Source: Saccharospirillum alexandrii
GTDB lineage: Bacteria > Pseudomonadota > Gammaproteobacteria > Pseudomonadales > Natronospirillaceae
DNA: 64,000 bases
NCBI RefSeq assembly: GCF_004000275.1
Contig: NZ_RCIP01000003.1
Span: 310,001 to 374,000, forward strand
Direction of reading: 5' to 3'
Shown: in pieces, positions 1 through 9,370 of the stretch
How the letters are laid out: every line of letters starts with the position of its first letter
Position numbering within the stretch: the first letter of the stretch is position 1
Position numbers and translations under genes: made by a program
Notes under the pieces: generated by a model
Databases searched by the model: none
Told to the model about the DNA's origin: nothing
What the model saw: the letters and a program-made list of their open reading frames with translations, nothing else

Positions 1-757
1 CGTCATAATCTAAATCTATGGTCTCAGATGTGATATTACCTTGTACGTCATACTCATAGGTATAGCGTTCATTGACGGGAGTATCTACACCATGACTTAT
101 AGAGCGTGTTATCTCGACATTGACTGGAACAGCGATACCAAGTGAATCATATAGACTAACAACCACCTCAACCGGCTCCAGTTTATCAAAGCCCGGGACA
201 TTGTGCTTTTTAGAAAACTCGTAAAGTGTACCGTAAAAAAACCCGAATGTGCTTTCATCGAAGCTAAGCGAAGTCGACGCTAAGGCGATGTCCCAGTCAT
301 GCAGGCTGATACCATTGGAGGGTTCATGGTCATTATCAAGCAAGTACAACAAAGCATAGATATTAGTTGCCTGGTCGAACCCGCTGACATCTTTATGGTT
401 TATGAGCTCGCGACGAATGGCTTTTTCTGAGCTGGGTGGCTCGGCACCCACCAGGTCGAATGGGCTGATATTTTCAGCACCGGGGCCTGTTCCAAGCCGT
501 ATACCGCCAATAGAAAAAGTAACGGACTCTCCCTGCAAATAGGTAAATTCACCCCTGGCATTGGTATGCCCTGACCGAGAATCCGTTTCGTAGTACAAAC
601 CAGTGACTGCACCGCCAAGAAAGAGCCCTGTGGCAGGTTCGGAGCCACTGCCACCCGCACCGACGTCGTCACATGCGGCCAAGAGTGTACCCAGAGTAGC
701 AATCAATACGTTTACCGGTAAAGCAGAGACCTTCTGATTAGTTCCCTTGTCACTCAT
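1..757 (-). CDS. Partial lipoprotein with a YD/RHS-like stretch, cut by window edge
   Basis: An open frame runs from an ATG at 757 to the window edge without a stop (252 codons seen). AGGG lies about 8 bases upstream of the start. The N-terminus has a hydrophobic segment ending in LAAC, a lipobox, so an outer-membrane or periplasmic lipoprotein is likely. Residues about 43-90 carry a motif seen at the start of many proteobacterial lipoproteins: GL.Y.T.S..G.T...G.F.Y..G..V.F.IGG..LG. The last visible residues, TYEYDVQGNITSET, resemble YD/RHS repeats, so the missing C-terminus may hold more of them. The function is unknown. I am confident it is a real gene and less sure about the repeat type. 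Confidence 0.75.
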   Translation of the reverse strand, partial: MSDKGTNQKVSALPVNVLIATLGTLLAACDDVGAGGSGSEPATGLFLGGAVTGLYYETDSRSGHTNARGEFTYLQGESVTFSIGGIRLGTGPGAENISPFDLVGAEPPSSEKAIRRELINHKDVSGFDQATNIYALLYLLDNDHEPSNGISLHDWDIALASTSLSFDESTFGFFYGTLYEFSKKHNVPGFDKLEPVEVVVSLYDSLGIAVPVNVEITRSISHGVDTPVNERYTYEYDVQGNITSETIDLDYD

Positions 758-1738
758 CACGATATCCCTAGATATTAACGTTATTCAGCCTTTGGTAACA
801 GGTCAACTACCCATCCTTTAGCGCCGACCGTTATCGTCCAATATAAACATTGATGAGTGTCTGCTGACAAGCCCCTTACCCTGCTGTAACTAGCCCGGCA
901 GGGCTTATACGATGTCCAAATCAGGGTCATACGGAATCTGGTTGCCTGATGGCATAAGCGGGTGATGACGATCAGTTGGTTTGTGGACGCCAGCCGGAGA
1001 GACACATACACGAAACAGGACTGAGCTATGGATTGCATAACCGTGATAGCAGACTCGTGGCCTACCCTATTAACACCCAATTATTACAGTGACGTTTCTA
1101 CGAGGCTAGCGGGACACACATCACAAAAATAAGGTTAGGCTATGAACCGAGTAATTCTGATAGCACACCGGCATGTCGACCCTTTTAGTTCCCTCCTTTT
1201 AGCCGGCTAGCCGATACTGCCGCTAAATCTCTACGAACGATGGCTCCAGGCATTCATTCTATATCGTCATGCTCCAGTAGACTGCCAGACCCTAAAGACA
1301 CGCCCACTCTCGCACCGATATGGTGCGCTGTAAAATCCAGCACTCTGGCCTATGTCACTAAGCCAGAGCATCAGCCTTCCTGGTTAATGGGACGTTTACA
1401 GTTTTTAACGAAACAGGTATGTCACACCCCTCGTTAAAAACAACAGTAGTTCTGGAAGCGTAACAATCAATAGTCACGTTCAAACGATTCTACAAACGGT
1501 TGTACCCTACAGTTCCACTCGGAAAGTGAACTGAACCTAGAAAACAGGAAGAGAAAGAGAATCTTGTCTTTGCATCCGTTACATAGGTTTGGTTCGTCTC
1601 TTGCGGTGCCTAGGCTGATCACTGGTGCACATCAGCCCAACGCTGCGGGAAAGAACCATTAGGTGGCATTCGCTAGAACGGCACCGACTCGCGAAAGCGC
1701 CAAACCCTTTGATGCAACATTAGTAGAGAGACATATTC
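758..1738. other. Gene-poor stretch, nothing recognised
   Basis: About 980 bases between the divergent lipoprotein and FG-GAP-like genes. The open frames present (for example 781-1080 minus) have low-complexity translations, no ribosome binding site and no recognised motif. I found no transposase relic, tRNA or clear terminator here. The 3' part must contain the promoter of the gene starting at 1739. Confidence 0.5.
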
Positions 1739-2503
1739 ATGGATATTCTTAGCGTTATCGCCCTAATCGCCAAATGTGCAGGGCTCTTAATGGTAGTACT
1801 GTTCACGCTCAAACTGACGACCAGAAAGACTCGCATGCATTCAAGCAAGACAGCGCGTCAGCCAATGACCAAAATACCAACACTGAAGCTTACATTCAGA
1901 TCGGCTCGGAACCTGGAGTTTGAGTGGACCGGTGTTGTAGGAGCCTACCAATATCAGTTATTGGAAAAAACAGACGACTACTCAGGTTTCCAGGCGATTG
2001 GTCGGCCCAAAAAGCCCGGTACGCGAGGCCTGACCTGGACGATCCCATTACATAGCCGACTCAATGCGAGGTACATGCTGCGTGCTTTTCATTACGACGG
2101 TTCCATTGATTCCAACTCGATTCATGTCGGCGACCAACTCATTACCGTACTGCGTCGACCGGCCCACACGGCGGAAGGCTTGGGCTTCATTGCCCAGCTG
2201 AGCCATGGTGGACGCACACTGACCCTGGCTGAAGACGATCACTCGCCCAGCCGCCCAGACACCTACCCGGGCGCAACGCATGTCTTTGAATTCGATAACT
2301 TCGGGCAATGGGTAAAACGAGCGTATGTTCCGTGGGTCGCTATCATGGCTCAAGCGAGCCATGCATCCATTGAACCCGAGAAAACGGCCATCGATGCCAG
2401 TGTTCCGTCCCTCGACAGAGTAGCCTCCCCTAATCGAAAACACTCCTGGCTGAGCGGTTATGGCTACTCAACACTGTCGTTGTTCAGTTACAACCAGCCA
2501 TGA
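1739..2503 (+). CDS. Short FG-GAP/fibronectin-III-like protein, one repeat unit
   Basis: A 254-residue protein with an N-terminal membrane anchor (about residues 3-25). It is followed by a fibronectin-III-like segment (LKLTFRSARNLEFEWTGV... YQYQLLE) and then one FG-GAP-like unit (LGFIAQLSHGGRTLTLAEDD... GATHVFEFDNFGQWVKRAYV). In the large beta-propeller proteins I know, this same FN3-then-FG-GAP order is followed by many FG-GAP repeats. Here there is only one, so this is a truncated or minimal relative. GAGAG lies just before the ATG. It is probably anchored in the inner membrane facing the periplasm. The gene precedes an EEP-family gene by about 80 bases and the two may be co-transcribed. 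Confidence 0.7.
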   Translation: MDILSVIALIAKCAGLLMVVLFTLKLTTRKTRMHSSKTARQPMTKIPTLKLTFRSARNLEFEWTGVVGAYQYQLLEKTDDYSGFQAIGRPKKPGTRGLTWTIPLHSRLNARYMLRAFHYDGSIDSNSIHVGDQLITVLRRPAHTAEGLGFIAQLSHGGRTLTLAEDDHSPSRPDTYPGATHVFEFDNFGQWVKRAYVPWVAIMAQASHASIEPEKTAIDASVPSLDRVASPNRKHSWLSGYGYSTLSLFSYNQP

Positions 2504-2587
2504 TAACCGGTCTTCGAGACCAGACGAGACCCAATGCCGTCAACTGTGGCATCATCAGGCGTTAATCGTATTCACACCGAGACAAAT

Positions 2588-3670
2588 ATGATTGCTTCGT
2601 TTGCCACACTCAGCGCCACCCTGTTGGTTTTGACGCTTCTGCCGTTATGGAAGCAGTCGCACTGGGCTGTGCGGGTAATGGACTTCCCCCGGCTTCAACT
2701 CGCGATACTGGCTCTATTGCTGGGGCTAGCAGAACTTTACTGGTTGCCCATTACACCCTTCAGTACAGTGCTTATCGCAAGCTGCCTATTTTGCCTGTTG
2801 TGGCAAGCCCGTTGGATTGCACCCTATACGAGAATTTGGACATTTGAAGTCAGAACAGCCTGTGACATTCAGGAAGATCGCTGCTTAAGCATCATTACGT
2901 CCAATGTTCTGACTCCCAACAGACAAGCAGACCGCCTTGTACACCTGGTAAAACAACGGAAGCCCGACATTCTGGTAACTCTGGAATCTGATCAATGGTG
3001 GCAAGATCAACTCGACGTCCTTGAACCAGAGATGCCTTATACCCTTAAATGTCCCCTCGATAATTTGTACGGAATGCATGTCTATTCCAGACTGCCACTC
3101 GAGGATACCGAGATATCTTTTCTGGTAGAAGACAACATTCCATCCATGCATGCGCTGGTTCGGCTTCGTTCGGGAGACGGGATCCGCGTACATTTTTTAC
3201 ACCCGGCTCCCCCCAGCCCCACAGAAAATGAAGAATCTGCAGAACGCGATGCCGAACTGGTGATGGTCGCCCGTAGCGTGGCTGAACGCAGGCAGCCTGT
3301 CATTGTCACCGGTGACCTGAATGATGTGGCATGGTCCCGAACAACCCGGCTTTTCAGAAAATTGAGTCATTTGCTGGATCCACGAATCGGCCGTGGCATG
3401 TTCAACACCTTCCATGCGAAGTGGCCCATACTTCGCTGGCCACTGGATCACATCTTTCACAGTGAGCATTTCTCAATCGTTCATATTGAACGACTACCGA
3501 CTATAGGGTCCGATCATTTTCCGCTATACACGCGCCTGCTCTATACACCACAACACAATGGCGATCAGGAAGGCATTGACCCGGACAAAGAAGACAATGA
3601 TTTCGCGGACGATATTGAAGATGAACAGTCGGTCAGCCAAGAACACGTGCCAACGCCGAGACGCAGCTAA
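2588..3670 (+). CDS. Membrane-anchored endonuclease/exonuclease/phosphatase (EEP) family protein
   Basis: Two or three membrane segments occupy the first 90 residues. An EEP domain follows with the expected catalytic landmarks: ILVTLESDQWW (metal-binding Glu), VTGDLNDVAWS (Asp/Asn), LDHIF and the terminal GSDHFPLY (catalytic His). The layout matches YafD-type proteins. The true substrate cannot be told from sequence, because the family includes nucleases, sphingomyelinases and phosphatases. The C-terminus is a roughly 35-residue acidic, probably disordered tail. I chose the ATG at 2588 because the hydrophobic segment begins there; the frame stays open to an ATG at 2534. No strong ribosome binding site is visible at either start. 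Confidence 0.85.
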   Translation: MIASFATLSATLLVLTLLPLWKQSHWAVRVMDFPRLQLAILALLLGLAELYWLPITPFSTVLIASCLFCLLWQARWIAPYTRIWTFEVRTACDIQEDRCLSIITSNVLTPNRQADRLVHLVKQRKPDILVTLESDQWWQDQLDVLEPEMPYTLKCPLDNLYGMHVYSRLPLEDTEISFLVEDNIPSMHALVRLRSGDGIRVHFLHPAPPSPTENEESAERDAELVMVARSVAERRQPVIVTGDLNDVAWSRTTRLFRKLSHLLDPRIGRGMFNTFHAKWPILRWPLDHIFHSEHFSIVHIERLPTIGSDHFPLYTRLLYTPQHNGDQEGIDPDKEDNDFADDIEDEQSVSQEHVPTPRRS

Positions 3671-3673
3671 CCC

Positions 3674-3925
3674 TTAGCCTGGCCGATAAGGCACCGGCAC
3701 ATCGCTTGCACCAGGCTCACCCTTTACAGCCATTGAACCATTATCGTGAATGCCACTGTCAACGGTATGGGTGATACCGGCGTGGTAGATGTATAACTTC
3801 CCAGGCACCTCTACTGACGGCGCTTCTTTGGGTGGCCACACCAACAGTATACCCATCAAGCAGACAGGCACGCTCATCAGCAACAATAATGAGTACGGAG
3901 CATACTTCACACGCAGTCTCCTCAT
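3674..3925 (-). CDS. Small single-span membrane protein, hypothetical
   Basis: 83 residues: a basic start (MRRLRVKY), one hydrophobic span at residues 11-30, then a polar region ending in a proline/glycine-rich tail. It faces the EEP gene end-on, with only 3 bases between the two stops. There is no clear ribosome binding site and no family recognised. The clean signal-anchor layout is the only support. Confidence 0.4.
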   Translation of the reverse strand: MRRLRVKYAPYSLLLLMSVPVCLMGILLVWPPKEAPSVEVPGKLYIYHAGITHTVDSGIHDNGSMAVKGEPGASDVPVPYRPG

Positions 3926-3948
3926 CGAAAAGGTTTAACAGTCAGGGG

Positions 3949-4686
3949 TTATTCTGCGTTGTACACGACAGGCATTCGACCCACCCACCTCTGCCATTCC
4001 CCCGCGTCACACGCCAACCGTGTCATAAAGTGGGCCACATTGATGCGGCTAACCTGGCCGGAGTTGAACACCACCCCCCTAACCGGTGAGGGAAAGCTCT
4101 CATAATTGCTTACCTGGTCCTGGTTCACCAGGCCGTCGGGCCTTACCACGGCCCAACGGATATCCTGATGATTCTGACCAATATCCGTTCTCAAAAATTC
4201 TGCGGCCAACTCATTATCCCGATGAGGGGGCAACAGCAAGCGAACAATGCCAATCACCAGTCGGTCACCCCTACTGAGCTTCTCGTCCAGATCCCGGTTG
4301 CGGTTGCCATTGGTGTTCATCAGTATGAACTTGGTTGGTGGCTGATGCTCAGCCTGCTGACGTCGGGTGCGAATGATCGAGTGCGCCATCCGTTCAACGG
4401 ATTCACGGCACAATAACCGGGGCGCGCCATACATCCCTTTGAACGTCAGGTTATGCCCCAGGCAGCAAATCACGCCGTCACAGTCTGTAATCAGGTTGTC
4501 GAGGTCACTATCCGCCATGTCTAGCACACTGCCGGCAGTTACGCTCAAGTGTGGGTAAAGGCTTACTTCGCTCTGGAGCGCTGCGGGGTTGCGCGCCACA
4601 GTGACGACATTGTGGCCCTGTTGCAGCAAGAGCGTGGCGACGTGCCGGCCGGTTGCTCCGGTAGCTCCGGCGATAAAGAATTTCAT
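3949..4686 (-). CDS. NAD(P)-binding SDR-type reductase (NmrA/NAD(P)H-binding family)
   Basis: 245 residues opening with the Rossmann dinucleotide-binding loop GATGATGRHV at residues 7-16. DGVICCLGHN follows around residue 70 and the active-site/NADP region WAVVRPDGL around residue 180. This is the atypical short-chain dehydrogenase family that includes NmrA-like and biliverdin-reductase-B-like proteins. The reaction is probably NADPH-dependent reduction, with unknown substrate. It diverges from the LysR gene at 4827, the usual layout for a regulator and its target. Confidence 0.85.
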   Translation of the reverse strand: MKFFIAGATGATGRHVATLLLQQGHNVVTVARNPAALQSEVSLYPHLSVTAGSVLDMADSDLDNLITDCDGVICCLGHNLTFKGMYGAPRLLCRESVERMAHSIIRTRRQQAEHQPPTKFILMNTNGNRNRDLDEKLSRGDRLVIGIVRLLLPPHRDNELAAEFLRTDIGQNHQDIRWAVVRPDGLVNQDQVSNYESFPSPVRGVVFNSGQVSRINVAHFMTRLACDAGEWQRWVGRMPVVYNAE

Positions 4687-4826
4687 GGCATCTGCCTCTA
4701 TTATTCAACTGTCGGAAACGTCACGGTCGGCCAGTAACGTTGACCGGATAACGATTTAGAGCCAGTATATCCATACACAAAGGCAGCCAAATCACCTAAA
4801 AAGTACTGCGAGGTATGCTTTAACGC

Positions 4827-5714
4827 ATGGATTGGAGTTCGATACAGTTTGACTGGAACAGAACACGCGCATTCCTGATTGTGGCTGAGGAGGGGTCTCT
4901 TTCGGCGGCCGCCCGGTCCTTAAACATGTCTCAACCCACACTCGGCCGTCAAATTGCGGCACTGGAGCAGGAGCTGAATGTCACTCTGTTTGAGCAGGTG
5001 GGCAAGCGCCAGGTACTGACGCTAAGCGGTCAGAAATTGGTGGGTTATGTGAAGCAAATGGCGGAAGCCGCGAATCAACTGTCGCTAATGGCGCTCGGGC
5101 AACGAACCGATTTGTCGGGGTTGGTCACGGTATCGGTCAGTCAGTTGGATGCTCTTTATAGAATGCCCCCGGTTATCCGAACGATCCGCCAGATTGCACC
5201 CGACATCGAACTTCGCATCGACGTATCCAACGATGTAGCCGACCTGAAAAGACGGGAAGCCGACATCGCTGTCCGCAGTTTCAGACCTGAACAGAATGAT
5301 CTGATTGCCCGGAAAATTGCCGATGAGCCCATAGGGTTATACTGCTCCCCCCAATACGCCGAGAGATTCCCCGGGGTCAGGCATCTTAAAGACCTCCGGC
5401 ATGCAGACTTTATTGGTTACGATGTCAGCAACAGCGTAAAAGACAATCTTCGTAACCTAGGTGGTAAGCCCGATACCTACCGCTTTCCAGTCATCACCCA
5501 ATTTCAATTGCTGCACATCGAACTGGCAAAGCTGGACCAGGGCCTTATTTTCTTGCCGACGGATATTGGCAGCCAAATGCCTGAGCTCACTTCTTTATTT
5601 CCCAAAGACGAGCCGGTGATGGAGATTCCAGTCTGGTTGGTGTGTCATCGCGAACTGCGTACTAACCCGGCCGTTAACCTGGTATTTGATGCACTGGCCG
5701 ATGCCTTGTTTTAA
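4827..5714 (+). CDS. LysR-family transcriptional regulator
   Basis: 295 residues. The winged HTH at residues 10-68 contains GSLSAAARSLNMSQPTLGRQIAALE, given here as two adjoining pieces: GSLSAAARSLNM and SQPTLGRQIAALE. The C-terminal substrate-binding domain (about 92-290) includes the LysR-type DIAVRSF segment. It is transcribed away from the NAD(P)-binding reductase gene at 3949-4686, whose promoter it probably controls. The 140-base divergent gap would hold the operator. The effector is unknown. Confidence 0.92.
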   Translation: MDWSSIQFDWNRTRAFLIVAEEGSLSAAARSLNMSQPTLGRQIAALEQELNVTLFEQVGKRQVLTLSGQKLVGYVKQMAEAANQLSLMALGQRTDLSGLVTVSVSQLDALYRMPPVIRTIRQIAPDIELRIDVSNDVADLKRREADIAVRSFRPEQNDLIARKIADEPIGLYCSPQYAERFPGVRHLKDLRHADFIGYDVSNSVKDNLRNLGGKPDTYRFPVITQFQLLHIELAKLDQGLIFLPTDIGSQMPELTSLFPKDEPVMEIPVWLVCHRELRTNPAVNLVFDALADALF

Positions 5715-5879
5715 TCGGTGTCTGCAGTCAGCGACCACATATCACAGCTTTCCTGGTAACCCTTCCTAGTACTTCCGAAGACACCCATCGGAATATCCTA
5801 AAGCCATGCTAACAATCAATACTCCCTGAAAGGTTGCTAGAGCGGATGCCCTGCGAATCACCTGTTCTAGTAGCTCGTC

Positions 5880-6239
5880 CTAGGAAACAATACGCGCCTT
5901 ACCTTCACCCTTACTCGGAAAATATCTCATTCTGTGACCGTCACTTTCGATAATTTCACAATCGGTTCCCAAATCTTCTTCGGCCAGATGAGCACGCCTG
6001 CAGAAGTAGCCGTCCTCCCATGTCCAGTTTCCAGACAGAACAAGGCCATCGACGGTGCCAGTCATCATGCCATCGCTGTGTATTGTAAACCTGAGGCTAC
6101 CTTGCGAGAGTTCGCGGTCTGCAAACAGCCGGCAAAACATGTCCCGCGTCGTCACACGCTTCCAGGAACTTTCACGGGTTCCAGGCGTGTTGTCCTCCCT
6201 ATCTTTCTCGTCTTCAGTGTTTTCTTTGATTCCCGTCAT
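5880..6239 (-). CDS. Small uncharacterised protein, WTWEDGYFCR family
   Basis: 119 residues. The C-terminal half carries LSGNWTWEDGYFCRR, then TDCEIIESDGHRMRYF and a G.G.A terminus. This resembles a family of small uncharacterised proteins best known from alphaproteobacteria, with the pattern GTW.W.DG.FCR...Y.CQ...DG.R..F. I chose the ATG at 6239 because AGGAG lies about 10 bases upstream; the frame is open to a GTG at 6299. The first 25 residues are highly charged. Function is unknown. Confidence 0.6.
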   Translation of the reverse strand: MTGIKENTEDEKDREDNTPGTRESSWKRVTTRDMFCRLFADRELSQGSLRFTIHSDGMMTGTVDGLVLSGNWTWEDGYFCRRAHLAEEDLGTDCEIIESDGHRMRYFPSKGEGKARIVS

Positions 6240-6369
6240 CTTACCAACACTCCTGATTGTCATCGATTGTTGAAACACCCACGTCATACCCATTAACACT
6301 TGCCATAAAAACCAAGCGTTTATAGCTACTCAATGTTGGTTTCCAGCCAGTGAGTCACTAACAGTCGTC

Positions 6370-6484
6370 CAGTCTGTAAACAGGTCAACTCAAACGGTTC
6401 GTAGGCATATCGAGGGCACGCACTGCGGGGGAAAAACCCTTTCTTTTCAACCATGTTAACTAAGTAAATAAAAATTCAGGCAAT
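6370..6484 (-). pseudogene. Decayed 5' end of a LysR gene (promoter module copy 1)
   Basis: This stretch aligns base for base, with many substitutions, to the first codons of the intact LysR gene at 8445-9359. Shared blocks include ggcatatc.aggg, ctgcggg.gaaaa.ccct and tttttcaaccacgtgaac. The start codon and reading frame are lost. It sits next to the shared promoter segment just as in the intact copy, so the whole LysR-promoter block was duplicated and the regulator then decayed. Confidence 0.75.
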
Positions 6485-6640
6485 CACCGCGTCTAATAGT
6501 GCCCCGGTTGAGCCATTTATCGTTCTACTTACAGAACAATTAATTCACTTTTTGCGTCTACAGAAGCTTATCGTTCCATTGGTAATATAAAAATCGTCTC
6601 TGCGACGTAATCCAACCAAAACCAACCAGGAGATCGAACA
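6485..6640 (+). promoter_or_regulatory. Duplicated LysR-type promoter module, copy 1
   Basis: Nearly the same sequence precedes the pirin operon (9371-9512) and stands alone at 24946-25091. All three end in a shared aaccaaccaggagatcgaac leader with its AGGAG ribosome site. The box at 6578-6594 reads ATTGGTAATATAAAAAT, a half-kept version of the perfect palindrome ATTGGTA-ATA-TACCAAT at 9450-9466. It drives the DUF4386 gene. The intact LysR protein encoded at 8445-9359 is the likely regulator of both operons. Confidence 0.75.
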
Positions 6641-7384
6641 ATGACAACATTCCCTTCAAACCAACTCTCGCCAGTGACCCTGGCCCGCATCGGCGGTCTA
6701 CTCTATCTGGGCATCATCGTTTTCGGACTGTTCAGTGAAGTCGGCGTTCGCACGGCGCTGGCCGTTCCCAACGACCCGGCGGCCACCGCTGAAAACATCC
6801 TCAACAATGCGTTGCTGTTCCGCATCGCCTTTGTCGCCGATTTGGGTATGCTGATGTTTGACCTGTCTTTGGCGCTGATTTTCTACAAACTGCTCAAACC
6901 CACCAGCCCGACCCTGGCAATGGCCGCTTTGCTGACACGATTGGCCATGGATGCGACCCTGGGTTTGAACATGATGAACCACTTTCTGGCGCTCATGGTG
7001 CTGGATGCACCGACCTACATGAGCGTGTTTTCCGTTGACCAGTTGCAAGCGGTGGCACTGTTCGGCCTCCAAGCGCATGCCGTGGGCTATTCCATTGGTC
7101 TGATCTTCTTTGCGTTTCACTGCCTGGTACTCGGCTATCTGCTGTACCGTTCGGATCTGTTCCCATCCGTCTTCGGGCCGTTGCTGGCGTTGGCTTTTGG
7201 CAGTTACCTGATCGACAGCGCTGCGAAGTTTCTCATCGACGGTTACAGCTCGAACGACTACCCACTCATTATGATTCCGGCACTCATCGCGGAAGTGTCG
7301 CTGTGCCTCTGGCTGCTGATCAAAGGGGTTCGACGTCCCGACTCAACCACCGCAACCCCGTTGCCATCATCCAACGCAACCTGA
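6641..7384 (+). CDS. DUF4386 family integral membrane protein
   Basis: 247 residues with about six membrane spans. The sequence follows the DUF4386 pattern: ARIGGLLYLGIIVFGLFSEV at the N-terminus, the NDPAATAENIL loop, and the LFRIAFVADL and GYSIGLIFFAFHCLVLGYLL spans. The function of the family is unknown. It starts behind a strong ribosome site (AGGAG) in the duplicated LysR promoter module. It is followed after 12 bases by an oxidoreductase gene, so the two form an operon. Confidence 0.9.
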   Translation: MTTFPSNQLSPVTLARIGGLLYLGIIVFGLFSEVGVRTALAVPNDPAATAENILNNALLFRIAFVADLGMLMFDLSLALIFYKLLKPTSPTLAMAALLTRLAMDATLGLNMMNHFLALMVLDAPTYMSVFSVDQLQAVALFGLQAHAVGYSIGLIFFAFHCLVLGYLLYRSDLFPSVFGPLLALAFGSYLIDSAAKFLIDGYSSNDYPLIMIPALIAEVSLCLWLLIKGVRRPDSTTATPLPSSNAT

Positions 7385-7396
7385 AGGAGGCTCGCC

Positions 7397-8266
7397 ATGC
7401 AAGCCATCATTTTCAACAAGAAAGCTCGCTCAGAAAAAGCCACGTTGCAAAGCTGGCCAACCCCGACGACAGGGCCCAACGACGTCCTGGTCCGAGTGAA
7501 AGCCAGCACTCTGAATGCCGGCGATCGCGCCAGGATGGACATGGGACTGATCAGTAAGAAGTCGCCGATACCCGGTTCTGAGTTCTCCGGAACCGTGGAA
7601 GCCACCGGCGATCGCGTGGCCAAGTTCCGGCTGGGTGATGAGGTGTTCGGCTATGTCAACAACGGTGCTCACGCCGAGTATCTGCGCATCGATCAGAACG
7701 CCATGATCCATCACAAGCCGCTCAGCTGGCGCCATGATGACGCTGCTGCGGTGCCTTATGGGGCGATGGCGGCGCAGTTCTTTCTGGAACAGGCCAACCT
7801 CGTTAGCGGGCAATCCATACTGATCAATGGTGCCACTGGGGCCGTCGGCCAGTACGCTGTACAGCTGGCGAAGCTGGCCGGTGCCGAGGTGTGGGGCTCC
7901 GGCGGTGATTCATCGCATCTGGAAGCCCTGGCGCTGGACGGTGCGATCAACTACCAAAGCCAGTCTGTCTACACAATAAAGACCTCGTTTGATGTGATTT
8001 TTGACGTCAAAGGCAACCTGGCATTCCACCGGGTCCGACACATGCTTAACCCAAAAGGTCGGCTGGTTACAACCAACTTTGGGGTAAAGTCGTTGCTGGC
8101 GATGATCCGTTCCGCCCTGTTGCCTGGTCCGGCGTTCCGTACCGGCATAGCGAAGTACACGCCTGAACGGCTGGCTCGGTTAACACGTCTAATGGAGAGC
8201 GGAACGTTGCATCCGGTTCGTCATCAGGCGTTCCCGATTCAGGCCGTTGAGCAGGCTTACCGTTAG
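7397..8266 (+). CDS. Medium-chain NAD(P)-dependent oxidoreductase (quinone reductase type), probably C-terminally truncated
   Basis: The N-terminal GroES-like domain (residues 1-120) has the family motifs GPNDVLVRVKAST and PGSEFSGTV, and lacks zinc-ligand clusters. The Rossmann domain holds INGATGAVGQYAVQLAK. It probably reduces quinones or enones with NADPH in the cytoplasm. The ORF stops at QAYR, earlier than family members, which usually continue about 15 residues with a glycine-rich G.GKVVI-like strand. The frame continues past the TAG at 8264-8266 as EGQGGKRALTF, which looks like that missing strand. The stop therefore seems to be a recent nonsense mutation. GGAGG lies before the ATG. 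Confidence 0.85.
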   Translation: MQAIIFNKKARSEKATLQSWPTPTTGPNDVLVRVKASTLNAGDRARMDMGLISKKSPIPGSEFSGTVEATGDRVAKFRLGDEVFGYVNNGAHAEYLRIDQNAMIHHKPLSWRHDDAAAVPYGAMAAQFFLEQANLVSGQSILINGATGAVGQYAVQLAKLAGAEVWGSGGDSSHLEALALDGAINYQSQSVYTIKTSFDVIFDVKGNLAFHRVRHMLNPKGRLVTTNFGVKSLLAMIRSALLPGPAFRTGIAKYTPERLARLTRLMESGTLHPVRHQAFPIQAVEQAYR

Positions 8267-8444
8267 GAAGGCCAGGGCGGCAAACGTGCCTTAACGTTTT
8301 GCCCCCAGGTTAACGGGGCCTACTCCGTAACTGACGTAAACACGATGTGGCGACCTACGGCCAGTCTCTTCGGTGTGCCGGAGCACAGCGTGGGAACGAC
8401 TGGCAACAGCCAATTATTAAGTGCCAAATAGTTGCTCGGAGAGG

Positions 8445-9359
8445 CTAACGCGGTGGGTCTCCGACCCGAGCATTCAAATTGTTTAACAGGTGATTGGCCA
8501 GTTCACGAACAGTGGGTGATTGTCCACGGCGCGTTGGCGTTACCAGGCTCAATTGTGCTTTCCCGGCTACCCACTCAGGCAGGACCCGCACCAGCGATCC
8601 ATCATTGAGTTCATCCCTGCAGGTATAAGCTGGCAAGCTCACTATACCCAGCCCTTTCGCCGCCGCTTGTTTCAACGTAGTCATGTCATCGCTGCAAAGT
8701 TGCGGGCTAAAAGGTATGGTGGTTTTTAACCCATCCGTGTGCTCCAGACTCCAGTGTCCGGTTACCGGCTGCCAGCCAACCTTCAAACTGTGTCTCTTAA
8801 GCAAATCATAGGGCGACTTTGGCGTGCCGGTTCGAGTCAGATAATCGGGACTTGCGAACAGGTGCCAGGAGACACTCGCCAGGTGACGCTGAATAAGAGC
8901 CGAATCGGGCAGTGCGTCAAGGTGGCCACGGATGGCCATATCTATGCCCGAGGAAACGAGGTCGATCGTCTGGTTGGTTACCTGCTGAACAAGTTCTACC
9001 TTTGGGTGTTTTGCCAGGAAGTCTACCACCAGGTCCTGGATCGCAAACTGGGCAACACCTACCGAGCAACTCATGGTAACGCGCCCGCTCAATGACGCCT
9101 TCCGGCTTTGAATCGCGGCTTCGGCCGCTTCCATTTCCTCGATCACCGCCCTTGCATGCTGGTAAAAAACCTGACCAGCTTCAGTGACGTTAAACTGCCT
9201 CGAGGAGCGTTGTATCAACCGGGTATCAAGCCTTTCTTCCAGCCTGGAGACATGTCGACTCAACCGTGACTTGGGCATATCAAGGGCTCTCGCTGCGGGA
9301 GAAAAGCCCTGTTTTTCAACCACGTGAACGAAGTAAAAATAATCATTAAGGTCAATCAT
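8445..9359 (-). CDS. LysR-family transcriptional regulator of the flanking operons
   Basis: 304 residues. The N-terminal HTH includes FSPAARALDMPKSRLSRHVS, followed by LE.RL.TRL.QRSSRQF. The C-terminal effector-binding domain spans about 90-295. It diverges from the pirin operon at 9513. Because its promoter segment is repeated almost exactly in front of the DUF4386 operon (6641), I infer that it controls both. Its own 5' end is repeated as decayed copies at 6370-6484 and 24855-24945. The proline in MPKSRLSRHV is typical of the subgroup of small LysR regulators acting on detoxifying oxidoreductases. Confidence 0.93.
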   Translation of the reverse strand: MIDLNDYFYFVHVVEKQGFSPAARALDMPKSRLSRHVSRLEERLDTRLIQRSSRQFNVTEAGQVFYQHARAVIEEMEAAEAAIQSRKASLSGRVTMSCSVGVAQFAIQDLVVDFLAKHPKVELVQQVTNQTIDLVSSGIDMAIRGHLDALPDSALIQRHLASVSWHLFASPDYLTRTGTPKSPYDLLKRHSLKVGWQPVTGHWSLEHTDGLKTTIPFSPQLCSDDMTTLKQAAAKGLGIVSLPAYTCRDELNDGSLVRVLPEWVAGKAQLSLVTPTRRGQSPTVRELANHLLNNLNARVGDPPR

Positions 9360-9370
9360 GGCATCTAATG

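Noticed and set aside
781-1080. 99-residue open frame on the minus strand
   Set aside because: No ribosome site, unusual composition and no motif; it lies in a gap with no other coding signal.
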